Of a stretch of DNA of 64,000 nucleotides, positions 53,911 to 63,181 are shown piece after piece (positions within the stretch are counted from its first letter, which is position 1; each line of letters starts with the position of its first letter). The position numbers and the translations under genes were made by a program. Below the pieces are notes generated by a model. It saw only the letters and a list, made by a program, of their open reading frames with translations, searched no databases and was not told where the DNA came from. The stretch comes from Limnochorda sp. LNt (lineage in GTDB: Bacteria; Bacillota; Limnochordia; Limnochordales; Geochordaceae), in contig NZ_CP141614.1 in NCBI RefSeq assembly GCF_035593265.1, positions 1,922,001 through 1,986,000 of the forward strand. Reading direction: 5' to 3'.

Positions 53911-54894
53911 ATGCCAGGCGTGCGCGACATAGCCAGGATTGCAGGCGTCAGCCCGGCAACTGTTTCACGGGTCCTCAACGGCAACCCGCGGGTCAGCCCC
54001 GAGCTCCGCCGCCAGGTGGAGCGGGCGGCCGCCCAGCTCGGCTATCGGACGTCCCGGCTGCGGCGCCCGCCCTCCCGCTCCCGGGTGGTGGCCTTGCTGG
54101 TGCCGCACGTCAGCTCGCCCTTCTACGCCGCGGTCATCGGCGGGGTCGAGGGCGAGGCCTTCGCCAACGGCTACGATCTGATGCTCTACACCACCGAGGG
54201 GCGCTCTCACCAAGACGTCGTCGAGCGGGTGCTGATGGCCGACCACGCCTGCGGGCTGGTGGTGATCACGCCCCGGCACGGCGAGGACGTGGCCCTGGCC
54301 GATCGCAGCCCGCGCCTGCCCGTCGTGGTGGTGGACCATCGCAACACCGGCAGCCGCCATCCCCACGTGGGCGTCGACAACCTGCGCGGCGCCTACAACG
54401 CCGTGCGCTACCTGCTCTCGCGCGGCTACGAGCGCGTCGCCATGATCACCGGCCCCACCAACATCCAGTCCGCGGTCGACCGCATCCGGGGCTACCGCCT
54501 GGCACTGGAGGAGGCCGGCATCGCCTTCGACCCCGAGCTGGTCTGGCAGGGCGACTTCAACCAGCCCTCGGGCTACGATGCGGTGGCGCGCTGGCTCGAC
54601 GCCGGCAAGGAGCCACCCCGGGCCATCTTCTGCTCCAACGACCTGATGGCGCTGGGGGCCATGACGGCCCTGCACGAACGGGGCATCGCCGTGCCCGAGC
54701 GGGTGGCGGTGATGGGCTACGATGACCTCTACTTCGCCGCGACGTCCGTGCCGCCGCTGACCACGGTGCGCCAGCCCATCGCCGAGATGGGGGCCATCGC
54801 CTTCCGCATGGTGACGCGCCTGGCGCGGGGCGAGCGGCTCGACACCGAGCGGGTGCTGCTGGAGACCGAGCTCGTGGTGAGGGGGTCGGCGTGA
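53911..54894 (+). CDS. LacI-family transcriptional regulator
   Basis: This 327-residue repressor has the N-terminal LacI helix-turn-helix and hinge (VRDIARIAGVSPATVSRVLNGNPRVSPELRRQVERAAAQLGY), then a periplasmic-binding-protein-like sugar sensor (VALLVPHVSSPFYAAVIGGVE, GYDDLYFAATSVPPLTTVRQP). Its stop overlaps the GTG of the following permease gene, so it is part of the operon it probably controls. Confidence 0.94.
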   Translation: MPGVRDIARIAGVSPATVSRVLNGNPRVSPELRRQVERAAAQLGYRTSRLRRPPSRSRVVALLVPHVSSPFYAAVIGGVEGEAFANGYDLMLYTTEGRSHQDVVERVLMADHACGLVVITPRHGEDVALADRSPRLPVVVVDHRNTGSRHPHVGVDNLRGAYNAVRYLLSRGYERVAMITGPTNIQSAVDRIRGYRLALEEAGIAFDPELVWQGDFNQPSGYDAVARWLDAGKEPPRAIFCSNDLMALGAMTALHERGIAVPERVAVMGYDDLYFAATSVPPLTTVRQPIAEMGAIAFRMVTRLARGERLDTERVLLETELVVRGSA

Positions 54895-55874
54895 CCATGC
54901 GGGCCAACGCGGCGCTCGCGCAGGCCGTCCGTGCCCGGCCGTCGGGCGCCCTGGGGAGCCTGTGGCGGCGCATCCGGGCCAACCGGATCGCCTACGCGCT
55001 CATCCTGCCGGCCGTCCTGGGGATGATCTTCGTCCACTACCTGCCCATGCTCTGGGGCCTGCTGGTCAGCCTCAAGGAGGTCAACATGTACACGGTGGCC
55101 GACTGGATGCACGCCCCGTGGCTCGGCCTCCAAAACTACGCGACCGGATTCGACCCCGCCACCCGGGTCGGCGCCCGCTTCTGGCGCTCCTTGCTCAACG
55201 TCACCTTCTTCGGGGCGGTCACCATCACTGCCGGTTACGTCATCGGCATGGCCGTCGCCCTGCTGCTCAACCGGCCCTTCCCAGGGCAGAGCCTGGTGAG
55301 GGGCCTGGTGCTGCTGCCCTACATCACGCCCGACTCGGTCGCCTACAGCGTCTGGCGCTTCATCTTCCAGGCTCGCATCGGGCTGGTCAACAAGTGGCTG
55401 CTGGCCCTGGGTCTCGTCGAGGAGCCGCCCATCTGGCTGGTGGGGTGGCGCTCCATCTACGCCGTCATGGTGGCCGCCATCTGGAAGGGGTGGCCTTTCG
55501 CGTCGCTGGTGCTGCTGGCCGGGCTGCAGAGCATCCCCGCCGAGATCCACGAGGCCGCCATGATCGACGGGGCCAGCCCGTGGCAACGCTTCTGGCGCGT
55601 CACGCTGCCTTTGCTGGCGCCGGTCAGCCGCACGCTCATCCTGATGTCCATCCTGTGGAACTACAACGCCTTCAACCAGTTCTTCATCATGCTGGGCCGG
55701 GACCCGGGCGAGGCGGCGGACGTGCCGTCGACCCTCATCCTGCGGGAGACCTTCACCAGCTTCAACTTCGGCGTGGGGTCGGCCATGTCGGTGGCCCTCA
55801 TGATCATCATGCTGGTCTTCACGGTGCTCTACCTGAGGGCCCTGCGCTCCCCCGCCCCGCTCAAGGAGATGTGA
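54891..55874 (+). CDS. ABC sugar-importer permease, MalF-like (LacI operon)
   Basis: This 327-residue permease has six spans after a basic N-terminus and the EAA loop EIHEAAMIDGASPWQRFWRVTLPLLAP. GTG start overlaps the LacI stop (GTGA). It pairs with the next gene's product, which begins three bases after this stop. Confidence 0.93.
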   Translation: MTMRANAALAQAVRARPSGALGSLWRRIRANRIAYALILPAVLGMIFVHYLPMLWGLLVSLKEVNMYTVADWMHAPWLGLQNYATGFDPATRVGARFWRSLLNVTFFGAVTITAGYVIGMAVALLLNRPFPGQSLVRGLVLLPYITPDSVAYSVWRFIFQARIGLVNKWLLALGLVEEPPIWLVGWRSIYAVMVAAIWKGWPFASLVLLAGLQSIPAEIHEAAMIDGASPWQRFWRVTLPLLAPVSRTLILMSILWNYNAFNQFFIMLGRDPGEAADVPSTLILRETFTSFNFGVGSAMSVALMIIMLVFTVLYLRALRSPAPLKEM

Positions 55875-55877
55875 GCG

Positions 55878-56765
55878 ATGCGAGCCACCTCCGCCCGCCG
55901 CCTCCGCCGACTGCTGGGGCAGGTGCTGTTCTGGGCCGCCATCGCGGCGGTGCTGGCCTTCGTGCTCATCCCCTACGGGTGGATGGTGTCGGGCTCCTTC
56001 AAGTCGACGCTGGAGCTGCAGTCGGCCGACGTGACCCGGCCCGGGCTCGAGCCCTCCTGGATCCCCCGCCAGCCCACCCTCGACAACTACCGCAACGTCA
56101 ACCGCACCGTGCGCATCTTCGACTACTTCCGCAACAGCCTCATCATCAGCGGGGGCACCATGGTGCTGGCGACGAGCCTGGCCTTCTTCGCGGGCTACGC
56201 GCTGAGCCGCTTCGCCTTCCCGGGGCGCCAGCCCTACGTGGTCTCGGTGCTGGCCACCCAGATGCTGCCCGGCATCCTCTTCCTCATCCCCTACTTCATC
56301 CTCTTCACCTGGATGGACCGCCACCTGGGCGTGCGGCTGCGCGATACCTACCCGGGCCTCATCTTCACCTACACCTCCTTCGCATTGCCCTTCTCCATCG
56401 TCATGCTGCGCAGCTTCCTCGACACCATCCCCACCGAGCTCGACGAGCAGGCCCAGATCGACGGGGCGGGCCGGCTGCGCACCCTCTTCTCGGTCATCCT
56501 GCCGCTGGCCACCCCGGCGCTGGCCGCCGTCGCCATCTACTCGTTCATCATGGGGTGGAACGAGGTGCTCTTCGCCTCGGTGCTGACGGGGCGCCGCACC
56601 AAGACCATCGCCATCGGGCTGCTGGAGTACATCACCGCGCAGGAGGCCCGCTGGACCGGCATGATGGCCGCCTGCATCGTCACCACGCTGCCGGTCGTCG
56701 TGCTGTTTACCCTCATGCAGCGCTACATCGTCTCCGGCCTCGTGGCAGGCGCCACGAAGGGTTAG
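55878..56765 (+). CDS. ABC sugar-importer permease, MalG-like (LacI operon)
   Basis: This 295-residue permease has six spans, the EAA loop ELDEQAQIDGAGRLRTLFSVILPLATP and the conserved C-terminus GLVAGATKG. ATG follows GGAGATGTGAGCG. Its gene is followed by the binding-protein gene; no ATPase gene accompanies them. Confidence 0.93.
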   Translation: MRATSARRLRRLLGQVLFWAAIAAVLAFVLIPYGWMVSGSFKSTLELQSADVTRPGLEPSWIPRQPTLDNYRNVNRTVRIFDYFRNSLIISGGTMVLATSLAFFAGYALSRFAFPGRQPYVVSVLATQMLPGILFLIPYFILFTWMDRHLGVRLRDTYPGLIFTYTSFALPFSIVMLRSFLDTIPTELDEQAQIDGAGRLRTLFSVILPLATPALAAVAIYSFIMGWNEVLFASVLTGRRTKTIAIGLLEYITAQEARWTGMMAACIVTTLPVVVLFTLMQRYIVSGLVAGATKG

Positions 56766-56911
56766 CGGGAGCCGGCACCCGGCCAGCCACGCGGGACGCT
56801 GGCGGAGCCGGCGCGTCGGGAGAGGGGGTCGAGCACGGGTTCGATGTCGGGGCGGGATCGAGGGTTCGTGGTATCGGGAGCGATTTCGTAACGGGCAAAG
56901 GAGGCGCCGAG

Positions 56912-58201
56912 ATGATGGCGAAGTCCCATCGGAGTCCAACCGCCGCCGCCATCCTGACCACGCTGGCGGTGGTGGCGATCCTGATAGCGGTGACGGTGCC
57001 CGGGCAGGCCCGCACCGAGATCACCTTCTGGGTGATGCCCAACGCGCCCGACGAGATCCACATTCCCTGGCTCGAGCGCAAGGCACAGGAGTTCGAGCGG
57101 GAGACGGGCGTGCGCGTCAACTTCGAGATCGTCGGGTGGGACGTGGCCTGGACCCGCATCTCCACCGCCCTGATCACGGGCGAGGGCGTCGACGTCTTCC
57201 AGGCCGGCACCACGTGGAACCCGCAGTTCGCCGCGACCGGCGGCGTCAGCGAGATCGACATCGGCGCCTTCGGCGGCGCATCGGCCTTCATGGCGGCCAA
57301 TCTGGCCTCCACCACCTACAAGGGCCGCTACTACGGGGTGCCCTGGTTCGCCGAGACCCGGGCCCTCTTCTACAACCGGGAGATGTTCGCGGCAGCCGGC
57401 GTACAGCCCCCCGGTACCTACGACGAGCTGTTGCAGGTGGGCCAGCGCATCACCGCCCGCTACGGGCCGGGGCGGGCCATCGCGCTGGCCGGCACCAACG
57501 CCTGGGACCTGATCCATAACTGGGCCATCATCCTGTGGGCCTACGGCGGCGATCTCGTCGACGTCCAGGCGCGGCGCGCCACCTTCAACGGGCCCGAGGG
57601 CGTGGCGGCCATGGAGTACTACGTGGAGCTGCTGCGCCGGGGGTTGTGCTCGCCGGCCTGCGCCGAGTACAACCAGCCGCAGGCGGACGCCGCGTTCATC
57701 AGCGGCAACGTGGCCATGGCCTTCATGGGCCCGTGGAACATCGCCGGCATCGAGGTCGAGAACCCCACGTTGCCCTACGACGTGGCCGAGCCCCCGGCCG
57801 GCCCCGTCAAGCGCGCGGCCTTCTCGGGCGGTAGCAACCTGGTCATCCTCCGCAACAGCCCCAACCAGGAGGCGGCGCGCCGGTGGGTGCAGTTCCTGCT
57901 GCGCACCGACAACCTGGTGGAGTACACCCGCGACCTGACCCACATGCTGCCGGCCAAGCTGGAGGCCTTCGACGACCCGTACTACAACAGCGGCGTCTGG
58001 CAGGTCTTCAAGAAGACGCTGGGCTACGCCACGGCCTATCCGCCGCTGGGGGTCTGGGGCGACATCGAAAACGCCATCGTGGGTGAGTTCCGCAACGTGC
58101 TGACGGCCTACGTCGAAGGCCGCCTGGATCGGGTGGGCGTCAAGTCGTTCCTGGATGCGGCCGCACGACAGGTGGACGCTGCTTTGGCACGCGAGCGCTG
58201 A
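56912..58201 (+). CDS. ABC sugar-importer substrate-binding protein (LacI operon)
   Basis: This 429-residue family 1 binding protein has a signal peptide (AAAILTTLAVVAILIAVTVPGQA) and no lipobox. Mature motifs include KAQEFERETGVRVNFEIVGWD, DVFQAGTTWNP, ALFYNREMFAAAGVQPPGTYDEL and FISGNVAMAFMGPWN. ATG at 56912 follows AAAGGAGG. An ABC importer with a LacI regulator suggests a plant- or storage-derived oligosaccharide (inference). Confidence 0.93.
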   Translation: MMAKSHRSPTAAAILTTLAVVAILIAVTVPGQARTEITFWVMPNAPDEIHIPWLERKAQEFERETGVRVNFEIVGWDVAWTRISTALITGEGVDVFQAGTTWNPQFAATGGVSEIDIGAFGGASAFMAANLASTTYKGRYYGVPWFAETRALFYNREMFAAAGVQPPGTYDELLQVGQRITARYGPGRAIALAGTNAWDLIHNWAIILWAYGGDLVDVQARRATFNGPEGVAAMEYYVELLRRGLCSPACAEYNQPQADAAFISGNVAMAFMGPWNIAGIEVENPTLPYDVAEPPAGPVKRAAFSGGSNLVILRNSPNQEAARRWVQFLLRTDNLVEYTRDLTHMLPAKLEAFDDPYYNSGVWQVFKKTLGYATAYPPLGVWGDIENAIVGEFRNVLTAYVEGRLDRVGVKSFLDAAARQVDAALARER

Positions 58202-58271
58202 CCTCGGGCGGCTACGTCGACGAGCCCGGGGTCGACCGTCCACGCGAGCGACCGCACCGGGTGACGAGGCC

Positions 58272-58300
58272 GGGGCCCGGTCGACGACCGGGCCCCTTTC
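58272..58300 (+). terminator. Intrinsic terminator after the LacI sugar-importer operon
   Basis: An 11-bp perfect stem, GGGGCCCGGTC-GAC-GACCGGGCCCC, is followed by TTTC. It closes the operon before the SDR gene. The 360-base spacer holds only this and the SDR promoter region. Confidence 0.75.
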
Positions 58301-58422
58301 GGATCTCCTGACGCCACCGGCCGGGCACGACCCCCACCTCCCCACCGTCCGTCACCGCAGCCATGCGGCCCGACATCGGACGGGCCGGGAGGGCCGCTTT
58401 CGCGTCTTGGCACCCTTGCTAG

Positions 58423-58453
58423 CGTTTGCAAAACGTGGCAGCTGTGTTAGCCT
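58423..58453 (+). promoter_or_regulatory. Promoter with LacI-like palindrome before the SDR gene
   Basis: TTGCAA (58426-58431) and TAGCCT (58448-58453) are 16 bases apart. The -35 box lies inside CGTTT-GCA-AAACG (58423-58435), a palindrome resembling LacI-family operators, so the SDR gene may be co-regulated with the neighbouring operon. Confidence 0.5.
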
Positions 58454-58561
58454 CGGGATGAGCTCCGCCTCCGGACGGGATCGGCATCCCACCAGTCACC
58501 CGTAGGGCTCCCGGCACCGCAGCCAGGGAGGCGGCACCGACTGGAGAGAGGAGGGCGTCCA

Positions 58562-59389
58562 TTGACGCGTACCCCATCGGCCGCACCAGCGCCACAGCCC
58601 CCGCACGGCGGCCCGACCCACGTCTCATCCCTCTTCGACCTGACCGGGCGGGTCGCGCTGATCACCGGCGGCTCCCGGGGGCTGGGCCTCGCCATCGCCC
58701 GGGCCCTGGGTCAGGCCGGGGCCCGGCTCTGCGTGGCGGCCCGGCGGCGGGAGTGGCTGGACCCGGCCCTCGAGCAGCTCGCCGGCGGGGGCAACGAGGC
58801 GACGGCGGTCGCCTGCGACGTGACCGACCCCGATGCCGTGGCAGCCCTGGTGCGGCACTGCCGCGACTGGGCCGGCCGCCTCGACATCGCCGTCTGCGCG
58901 GCGGGCGTGGCGTGGGGGGCGCCATCGGAGGCCATGCCAGTGGATCGCTTCCGCTGGGTGCTGGACGTCAACGTGACGGGCACCTACCTGGTAGCCCGCG
59001 AGGCCGCCGCCGTCATGCGGGCGACGGGCTACGGTAAGATCGTGGCGGTCAGCTCGGTGGTGGCCCGCGTCGGCCAGCCGCCCGAGGTGCTCGACGCCGT
59101 CGGCTACACCGCCAGCAAGGGCGCCCTCGAAGCCCTGGTGCGGGACCTGGCCGTCAAGTGGGCCCCCTGGGGCATCCGGGTCAACGCCCTGGCCCCCGGC
59201 TTCGTGCCGACCCGGCTCTCGGGCGCCGTCATCGCCCGAGCCCGCGAGCGCCTCGAGGCCATGACCCCTCTCGGGCGCGTCGGTCGGGAGGAGGACGTCC
59301 AGGGCGCGGCGCTCTTCCTGGCTTCGCCGGCATCCGACTACGTCACCGGGCAGGTGCTGGTGGTGGACGGGGGCCTGACGGCGTGGTGA
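58562..59389 (+). CDS. Short-chain dehydrogenase/reductase
   Basis: This 275-residue NAD(P)-dependent oxidoreductase has the cofactor motif TGGSRGLGLAIA, CDVTDP, NNAG-equivalent CAAG, catalytic Ser in AVSSVVA and YTASK, and the C-terminal VLVVDGGLTAW. Translation starts at TTG behind GAGGAGGG. The neighbouring sugar importer suggests a sugar or polyol substrate (inference). Confidence 0.92.
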   Translation: MTRTPSAAPAPQPPHGGPTHVSSLFDLTGRVALITGGSRGLGLAIARALGQAGARLCVAARRREWLDPALEQLAGGGNEATAVACDVTDPDAVAALVRHCRDWAGRLDIAVCAAGVAWGAPSEAMPVDRFRWVLDVNVTGTYLVAREAAAVMRATGYGKIVAVSSVVARVGQPPEVLDAVGYTASKGALEALVRDLAVKWAPWGIRVNALAPGFVPTRLSGAVIARARERLEAMTPLGRVGREEDVQGAALFLASPASDYVTGQVLVVDGGLTAW

Positions 59390-59519
59390 TGCACGCCTCC
59401 ATCTGCTAGGATCCCCAGGGCAGCCCACCCCACGTCGGGCGCGGCCCGACCCGGCCGCCACGCCAGGCTGACGGGGTTGCGGTCGCATCCTGGTGAGGAG
59501 ATGGAGGGGTCCCGTCTCG

Positions 59520-59852
59520 ATGAGCAACGGCACGGCATGGGCGTACCTGGTGGTCGCAGGACTGCTGGAAGTGGCCTGGGCCACCAGCATGAAGCACTCC
59601 GAGGGCTTTCGCCACCTGTGGCCGTCGGTGGCCACCATCGTCCTGATGATGCTCAGCTTTGCCCTGCTGAGCTTGGCGATGAGGACGCTCCCGCTCGGCA
59701 CCGCCTATGCCGTCTGGACCGGCATCGGCGCCGTGGGCTCCGTGCTGGTCGGCATGCTGCTGATGGGCGAGTCACGGGAACCCTTGCGCCTGGCCTCGAT
59801 TGCGCTGATCCTCCTGGGGATCACCGGGCTACGGCTCTTGGATGGGCGGTGA
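59520..59852 (+). CDS. Small multidrug resistance family exporter, Gdx/SugE-like
   Basis: This 110-residue protein has four membrane spans, the essential Glu in span 1 (VVAGLLEVAWATSMKHSEGF) and GTAYAVWTGIGAVG in span 3. The WATSMKHSEGF segment is typical of the SugE/Gdx subgroup, which exports guanidinium. A single gene, not a pair, also fits Gdx homodimers. GGAGGGG lies upstream. I looked for a guanidine riboswitch in the 130-base spacer and could not support one. Confidence 0.88.
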   Translation: MSNGTAWAYLVVAGLLEVAWATSMKHSEGFRHLWPSVATIVLMMLSFALLSLAMRTLPLGTAYAVWTGIGAVGSVLVGMLLMGESREPLRLASIALILLGITGLRLLDGR

Positions 59853-59909
59853 GGCCGGTACCTGAGGAGTGTGCCCAACACAGCTCCCCCCCGGCCCCCG
59901 TCCTCACCA

Positions 59910-60785
59910 TCACCCCTTGATGGCCGCGGCCGTCAGCCCCTGCACGATGTAGCGCTGCACCGCGACGAACAGCGCCACCGGGATGGCCGCGGCCACCGTC
60001 GAGGCGGCCATCAGCTCCGGCCACCGCACCGAGCTTCTCGAGAAGAACTGGTACAGCCCCTGGGTGATGGGCATCAGGTCAGGGCTCTGGATGAGCACCA
60101 GGCTCAAGACGAACTGCTGGCTCCACCCCGTGATGAAGGCGTAGATCCCCACGGCCACCACCGCAGGGGCCACCAGCGGGAGCACCACCCGCACCAGCGC
60201 TCCCGGTCGCGAGCAGCCGTCCACCAGCGCGGCCTCGTCGATCTCCCGGGGCACCGTGCGGAAGTAGGTCGAGAGCAACAAGGTCGACAGCGGCAGCGTG
60301 AAGATGGACCCGGCCACGACCATGGCCAGGTGCGTGTCGAGCAGCCCCAGCCGCCGCATGATGGAGTAGAGCGGCACCACCAGCATGATGGGCGCGAACA
60401 TGTTGGCGTAGGTCAGCCCGAAGACGATGGCCGCCTCGCCGGGCACCCGAAAGCGCGACAGCCCGTAGGCGGCGGGCAGGGCGATGAGCAGCGACAGCAG
60501 GCTGACGCCGAGCCCGTAGACGAAGCTGTTGAGCAGGTGCACGGGCAGTCGGGGCACGATCTGCAGCATCGCGACGAAGTTGGACAGCGTCGGCTCCCGG
60601 GCGTAGAGGGTCGGCGGCGAGTACCAGATCTCCGGCTCCGCCTTGAGCGCCGTCACCGCCATCTGGTAGATGGGCAGTAGCAAGAAGAGGGAGAAGCTCC
60701 ACGTCAGGGCGTGCGTCACGACGCCCTGCCAGCGGATGCGCCGCCGGCGCCTCGCGGCCCCGGGTTGCAGCGACCTTCGCACCAT
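59910..60785 (-). CDS. ABC sugar-importer permease, MalG-like (ROK-linked operon)
   Basis: This 291-residue six-span permease has the EAA loop EIDEAALVDGCSRPGALVRVVLPLVAP and C-terminus GLTAAAIKG. The start may be ATG at 60785 or GTG at 60791. It follows its partner permease by about 20 bases. No ATPase gene follows; the gene ends the operon, convergent with the SMR exporter. Confidence 0.92.
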   Translation of the reverse strand: MVRRSLQPGAARRRRRIRWQGVVTHALTWSFSLFLLLPIYQMAVTALKAEPEIWYSPPTLYAREPTLSNFVAMLQIVPRLPVHLLNSFVYGLGVSLLSLLIALPAAYGLSRFRVPGEAAIVFGLTYANMFAPIMLVVPLYSIMRRLGLLDTHLAMVVAGSIFTLPLSTLLLSTYFRTVPREIDEAALVDGCSRPGALVRVVLPLVAPAVVAVGIYAFITGWSQQFVLSLVLIQSPDLMPITQGLYQFFSRSSVRWPELMAASTVAAAIPVALFVAVQRYIVQGLTAAAIKG

Positions 60786-60808
60786 CGCCACGGCCCCGCC
60801 CCCCTTGT

Positions 60809-61804
60809 CTAGCCCGCCTGCTGCTGGCTGCGCCTCAGCATCCGCAGGTAGAGCCACGCGATGATCGAGACCAGCAGCACCTGCATCACCGTCATCGCTG
60901 CGGCCCTGCCGATGCCGCCGATGCGCAGCTGCCGGAAGCCGACGTTGTAGACGGCGATGGGCAGCGTCTCGGTCGCCCCCAGCGGGCCGCCCCGCGTCAT
61001 CACCCAGATGGGGTCGTACGAGTTGAAGGTCCAGACCGTGGAGAGAAGCGCTGTGGTCAGGATGACCGGCAGCACCAGGGGGAGCGTCACCCGCACCCAC
61101 CGCTGCCACGGCGACGCTCCGTCCACCAGGGCGGCGTCCAGCACCTCCGGCGGCACCGACCGGAGCCCGGCCAGGATCATGACCACCATGAAGGGCAGAC
61201 CGATCCAGGCGTCCGCCACCGCGGTGGAGACGAAGGCCGAGACCGGGGTCCCGAGGAAGGCGACCGGCTGCTCGACGAGCCCGGCCAGGCGCAGGATGCC
61301 GTTGACGAAGCCGAACTGCGTGTTGTAGCTCCAGGCCCAGATCATGGCCGCAATGGCCCACGGCAGGCCCCAGGGGAGGATGGTCACGGCCTGGTAGAGC
61401 CGGCCCAGCCGTGTCGGCTGCGAGAGCAGCACAGCCCCGGCCAGCCCCAGGCTCACCTTGAGCGACAGGCTGAGCGCCACCCAGCCCAGGCTCCGCAACA
61501 GACTGGTGGTGAAGTAGACCCCCCGCGAGCCGGGCATCTCGAACTCGAACGCCCACCGGTAGTTGTCGAGCCCGACCCACCGGCTCGCCATGCTGAGCAG
61601 GTTGACGTCGTGCAGCGAGAGGTAGACGACGTACCCGAGCGGGTACAAGAGGAGGACGCCCAGGTAGAGCAGCAGGGGCAGCACGTACGGCACGCCGTAC
61701 CACTCCCGGCGGCGTGCCAGGCGCACCGCGGCGCGCAGGTGAGCCAGCCACGGCAGGGCCCGCTCGGGCGGATCGGCCCGGGGCCTCGAGTACGTCGGCG
61801 CCAT
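60809..61804 (-). CDS. ABC sugar-importer permease, MalF-like (ROK-linked operon)
   Basis: This 332-residue permease has six spans after a basic N-terminal region and the EAA loop EVLDAALVDGASPWQRWVRVTLPLVLP. ATG at 61804 is about 13 bases after GGAGAGG, a long spacing, so an upstream GTG is possible. Its gene follows the binding-protein gene by about 120 bases. Confidence 0.92.
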   Translation of the reverse strand: MAPTYSRPRADPPERALPWLAHLRAAVRLARRREWYGVPYVLPLLLYLGVLLLYPLGYVVYLSLHDVNLLSMASRWVGLDNYRWAFEFEMPGSRGVYFTTSLLRSLGWVALSLSLKVSLGLAGAVLLSQPTRLGRLYQAVTILPWGLPWAIAAMIWAWSYNTQFGFVNGILRLAGLVEQPVAFLGTPVSAFVSTAVADAWIGLPFMVVMILAGLRSVPPEVLDAALVDGASPWQRWVRVTLPLVLPVILTTALLSTVWTFNSYDPIWVMTRGGPLGATETLPIAVYNVGFRQLRIGGIGRAAAMTVMQVLLVSIIAWLYLRMLRRSQQQAG

Positions 61805-61922
61805 CGACGGTGATGTCACCTCTCCGCGGCGAGCCTCGTGGCACGCGGGGCGGCGGGAGCGAACCGGGAGCCCCCGCCGCCCCACCGATCTGCTCCCGAG
61901 GCCGCCGGCTCGCGGCCCCGGG

Positions 61923-63161
61923 CTACTGCCGGAAGCCCTGCAGGATGTTGATGATCTGGGCCGCCTCCCGCAGCGCGGCCTCGGGCGTGGCCTCCTTGAA
62001 CAGCACCTTCTGCATGGCCGTCAGGATGGCCTCCTGCGTGGCCTCCCAGTCCTTGATGTAGACGGCCTCCGGCACGCCGTAGCGGATGCCCTCGAGGAAC
62101 GGCCGCCAGTACCACTGCTGGAAGGTGGGCAACGACGCCTCCTGTGGCATGGGCGGCACGAAGCCCAGCAGCTCGTCCCACTTGCTCTGATTGTCGAAGC
62201 TGGTCATGAACAGGGCGAACTCCACCGCCAGATCCCGGTTGCGGGCCTGGGTCGGGATGGCGATGGAGTCCGTCACGAGCACGGTGGCGTAGGGCTGGAC
62301 GCCCCGCGGGCCCTTGGGGATCATGCTGATGCCCACGTCGATGCCCGAGCCGATGGCCTCGATGGCGCTGAAGACGTGGTCGGTGTACATGCCGATGGTC
62401 TGCGACTTGAAGAGCCGGATGAGATCCTCACGCCGCCACTCCACCGGCGACGGCTGGGCATACTGCCCGAGCCCGTTGATGTAGAAGTCGAGGGCCTCGA
62501 CGGCCTCGGGCTGGTCGATGGTGGCGCGCCCCTGCTCGTCGGTGATGCGGCCGTTGTTGGCGTACAGCCAGTTTTGAAACTCCGTCACCGTCGAGACGAA
62601 GCGGTTGCCGGGCAGGCCGAACCCGTAGAGGGTGGGCGGGTGATGCAGCTTGCGCGCGGCATCCAGCACCTCGTCCCAGTCGGTGGGCGGCTGCACGCCG
62701 TACCGCTCGAAGAGGCCGCGGTTGTAAAGCAGCGCCTTGGTCGACATGGCGCGCACGATGCCCCAGATCTTGCCCTCGTAGCGCACGGTGTCCCAGACGG
62801 TGGGGTAGTAGAGGTCGTACTTCTCCTGCGTGATGTACTCGTCGAGGGGGATGATGGCGCCCATGTCGGCCAGCGCCGGGATCCAGCGCGAGCCGATGTA
62901 GATGATGTCGGGGGCGTTGCCAGCCGCGATGGAGGTGATGATGCGATCCCACAGGGCGTCCCAGCCGACGAACTCCATGTCCACCCGTACGTCCGGACGC
63001 TGCCGCATGAACTCCGTCGCCAGCGCCTGCTGGTCCTCCTCGGTGTAGCCGCCGCCGATGGGCAGCAACACCCGCAACGTCGCCGGCGCGGCCGACGCCG
63101 CCACGGCGGCTCCGAGCAGGCAGGCCACGATGACCAACGCGGCGATACGGGCTCTCCTCAC
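61923..63161 (-). CDS. ABC sugar-importer substrate-binding protein (ROK-linked operon)
   Basis: This 412-residue family 1 binding protein has a signal peptide (RRARIAALVIVACLLGAAVAASA). Mature motifs include ATEFMRQRPDVRVDMEFVGWDALWDRI, APDIIYIGSRW, KALLYNRGLFERYGVQPPTDWDEVL and IGMYTDHVFSAIEAIG. GTG at 63161 lies after GGGGGGATC. It starts about 20 bases after the ROK gene and precedes two permease genes. Confidence 0.92.
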   Translation of the reverse strand: MRRARIAALVIVACLLGAAVAASAAPATLRVLLPIGGGYTEEDQQALATEFMRQRPDVRVDMEFVGWDALWDRIITSIAAGNAPDIIYIGSRWIPALADMGAIIPLDEYITQEKYDLYYPTVWDTVRYEGKIWGIVRAMSTKALLYNRGLFERYGVQPPTDWDEVLDAARKLHHPPTLYGFGLPGNRFVSTVTEFQNWLYANNGRITDEQGRATIDQPEAVEALDFYINGLGQYAQPSPVEWRREDLIRLFKSQTIGMYTDHVFSAIEAIGSGIDVGISMIPKGPRGVQPYATVLVTDSIAIPTQARNRDLAVEFALFMTSFDNQSKWDELLGFVPPMPQEASLPTFQQWYWRPFLEGIRYGVPEAVYIKDWEATQEAILTAMQKVLFKEATPEAALREAAQIINILQGFRQ

Positions 63162-63181
63162 GGCGATCCCCCCATCCCGGG

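Noticed and set aside
54962-56911. The open frame running into the LacI-operon binding protein from far upstream
   Set aside because: The first 650 codons are an out-of-frame shadow of the two permease genes. The real start is the ATG at 56912 with AAAGGAGG and a signal peptide.
59389-59519. Guanidine riboswitch upstream of the Gdx/SugE-like gene
   Set aside because: I looked for the ykkC-type conserved segments and the ACGR hairpins of the guanidine-II class; only a loose CTAGGAT-like match exists, which is better read as a -10 element.
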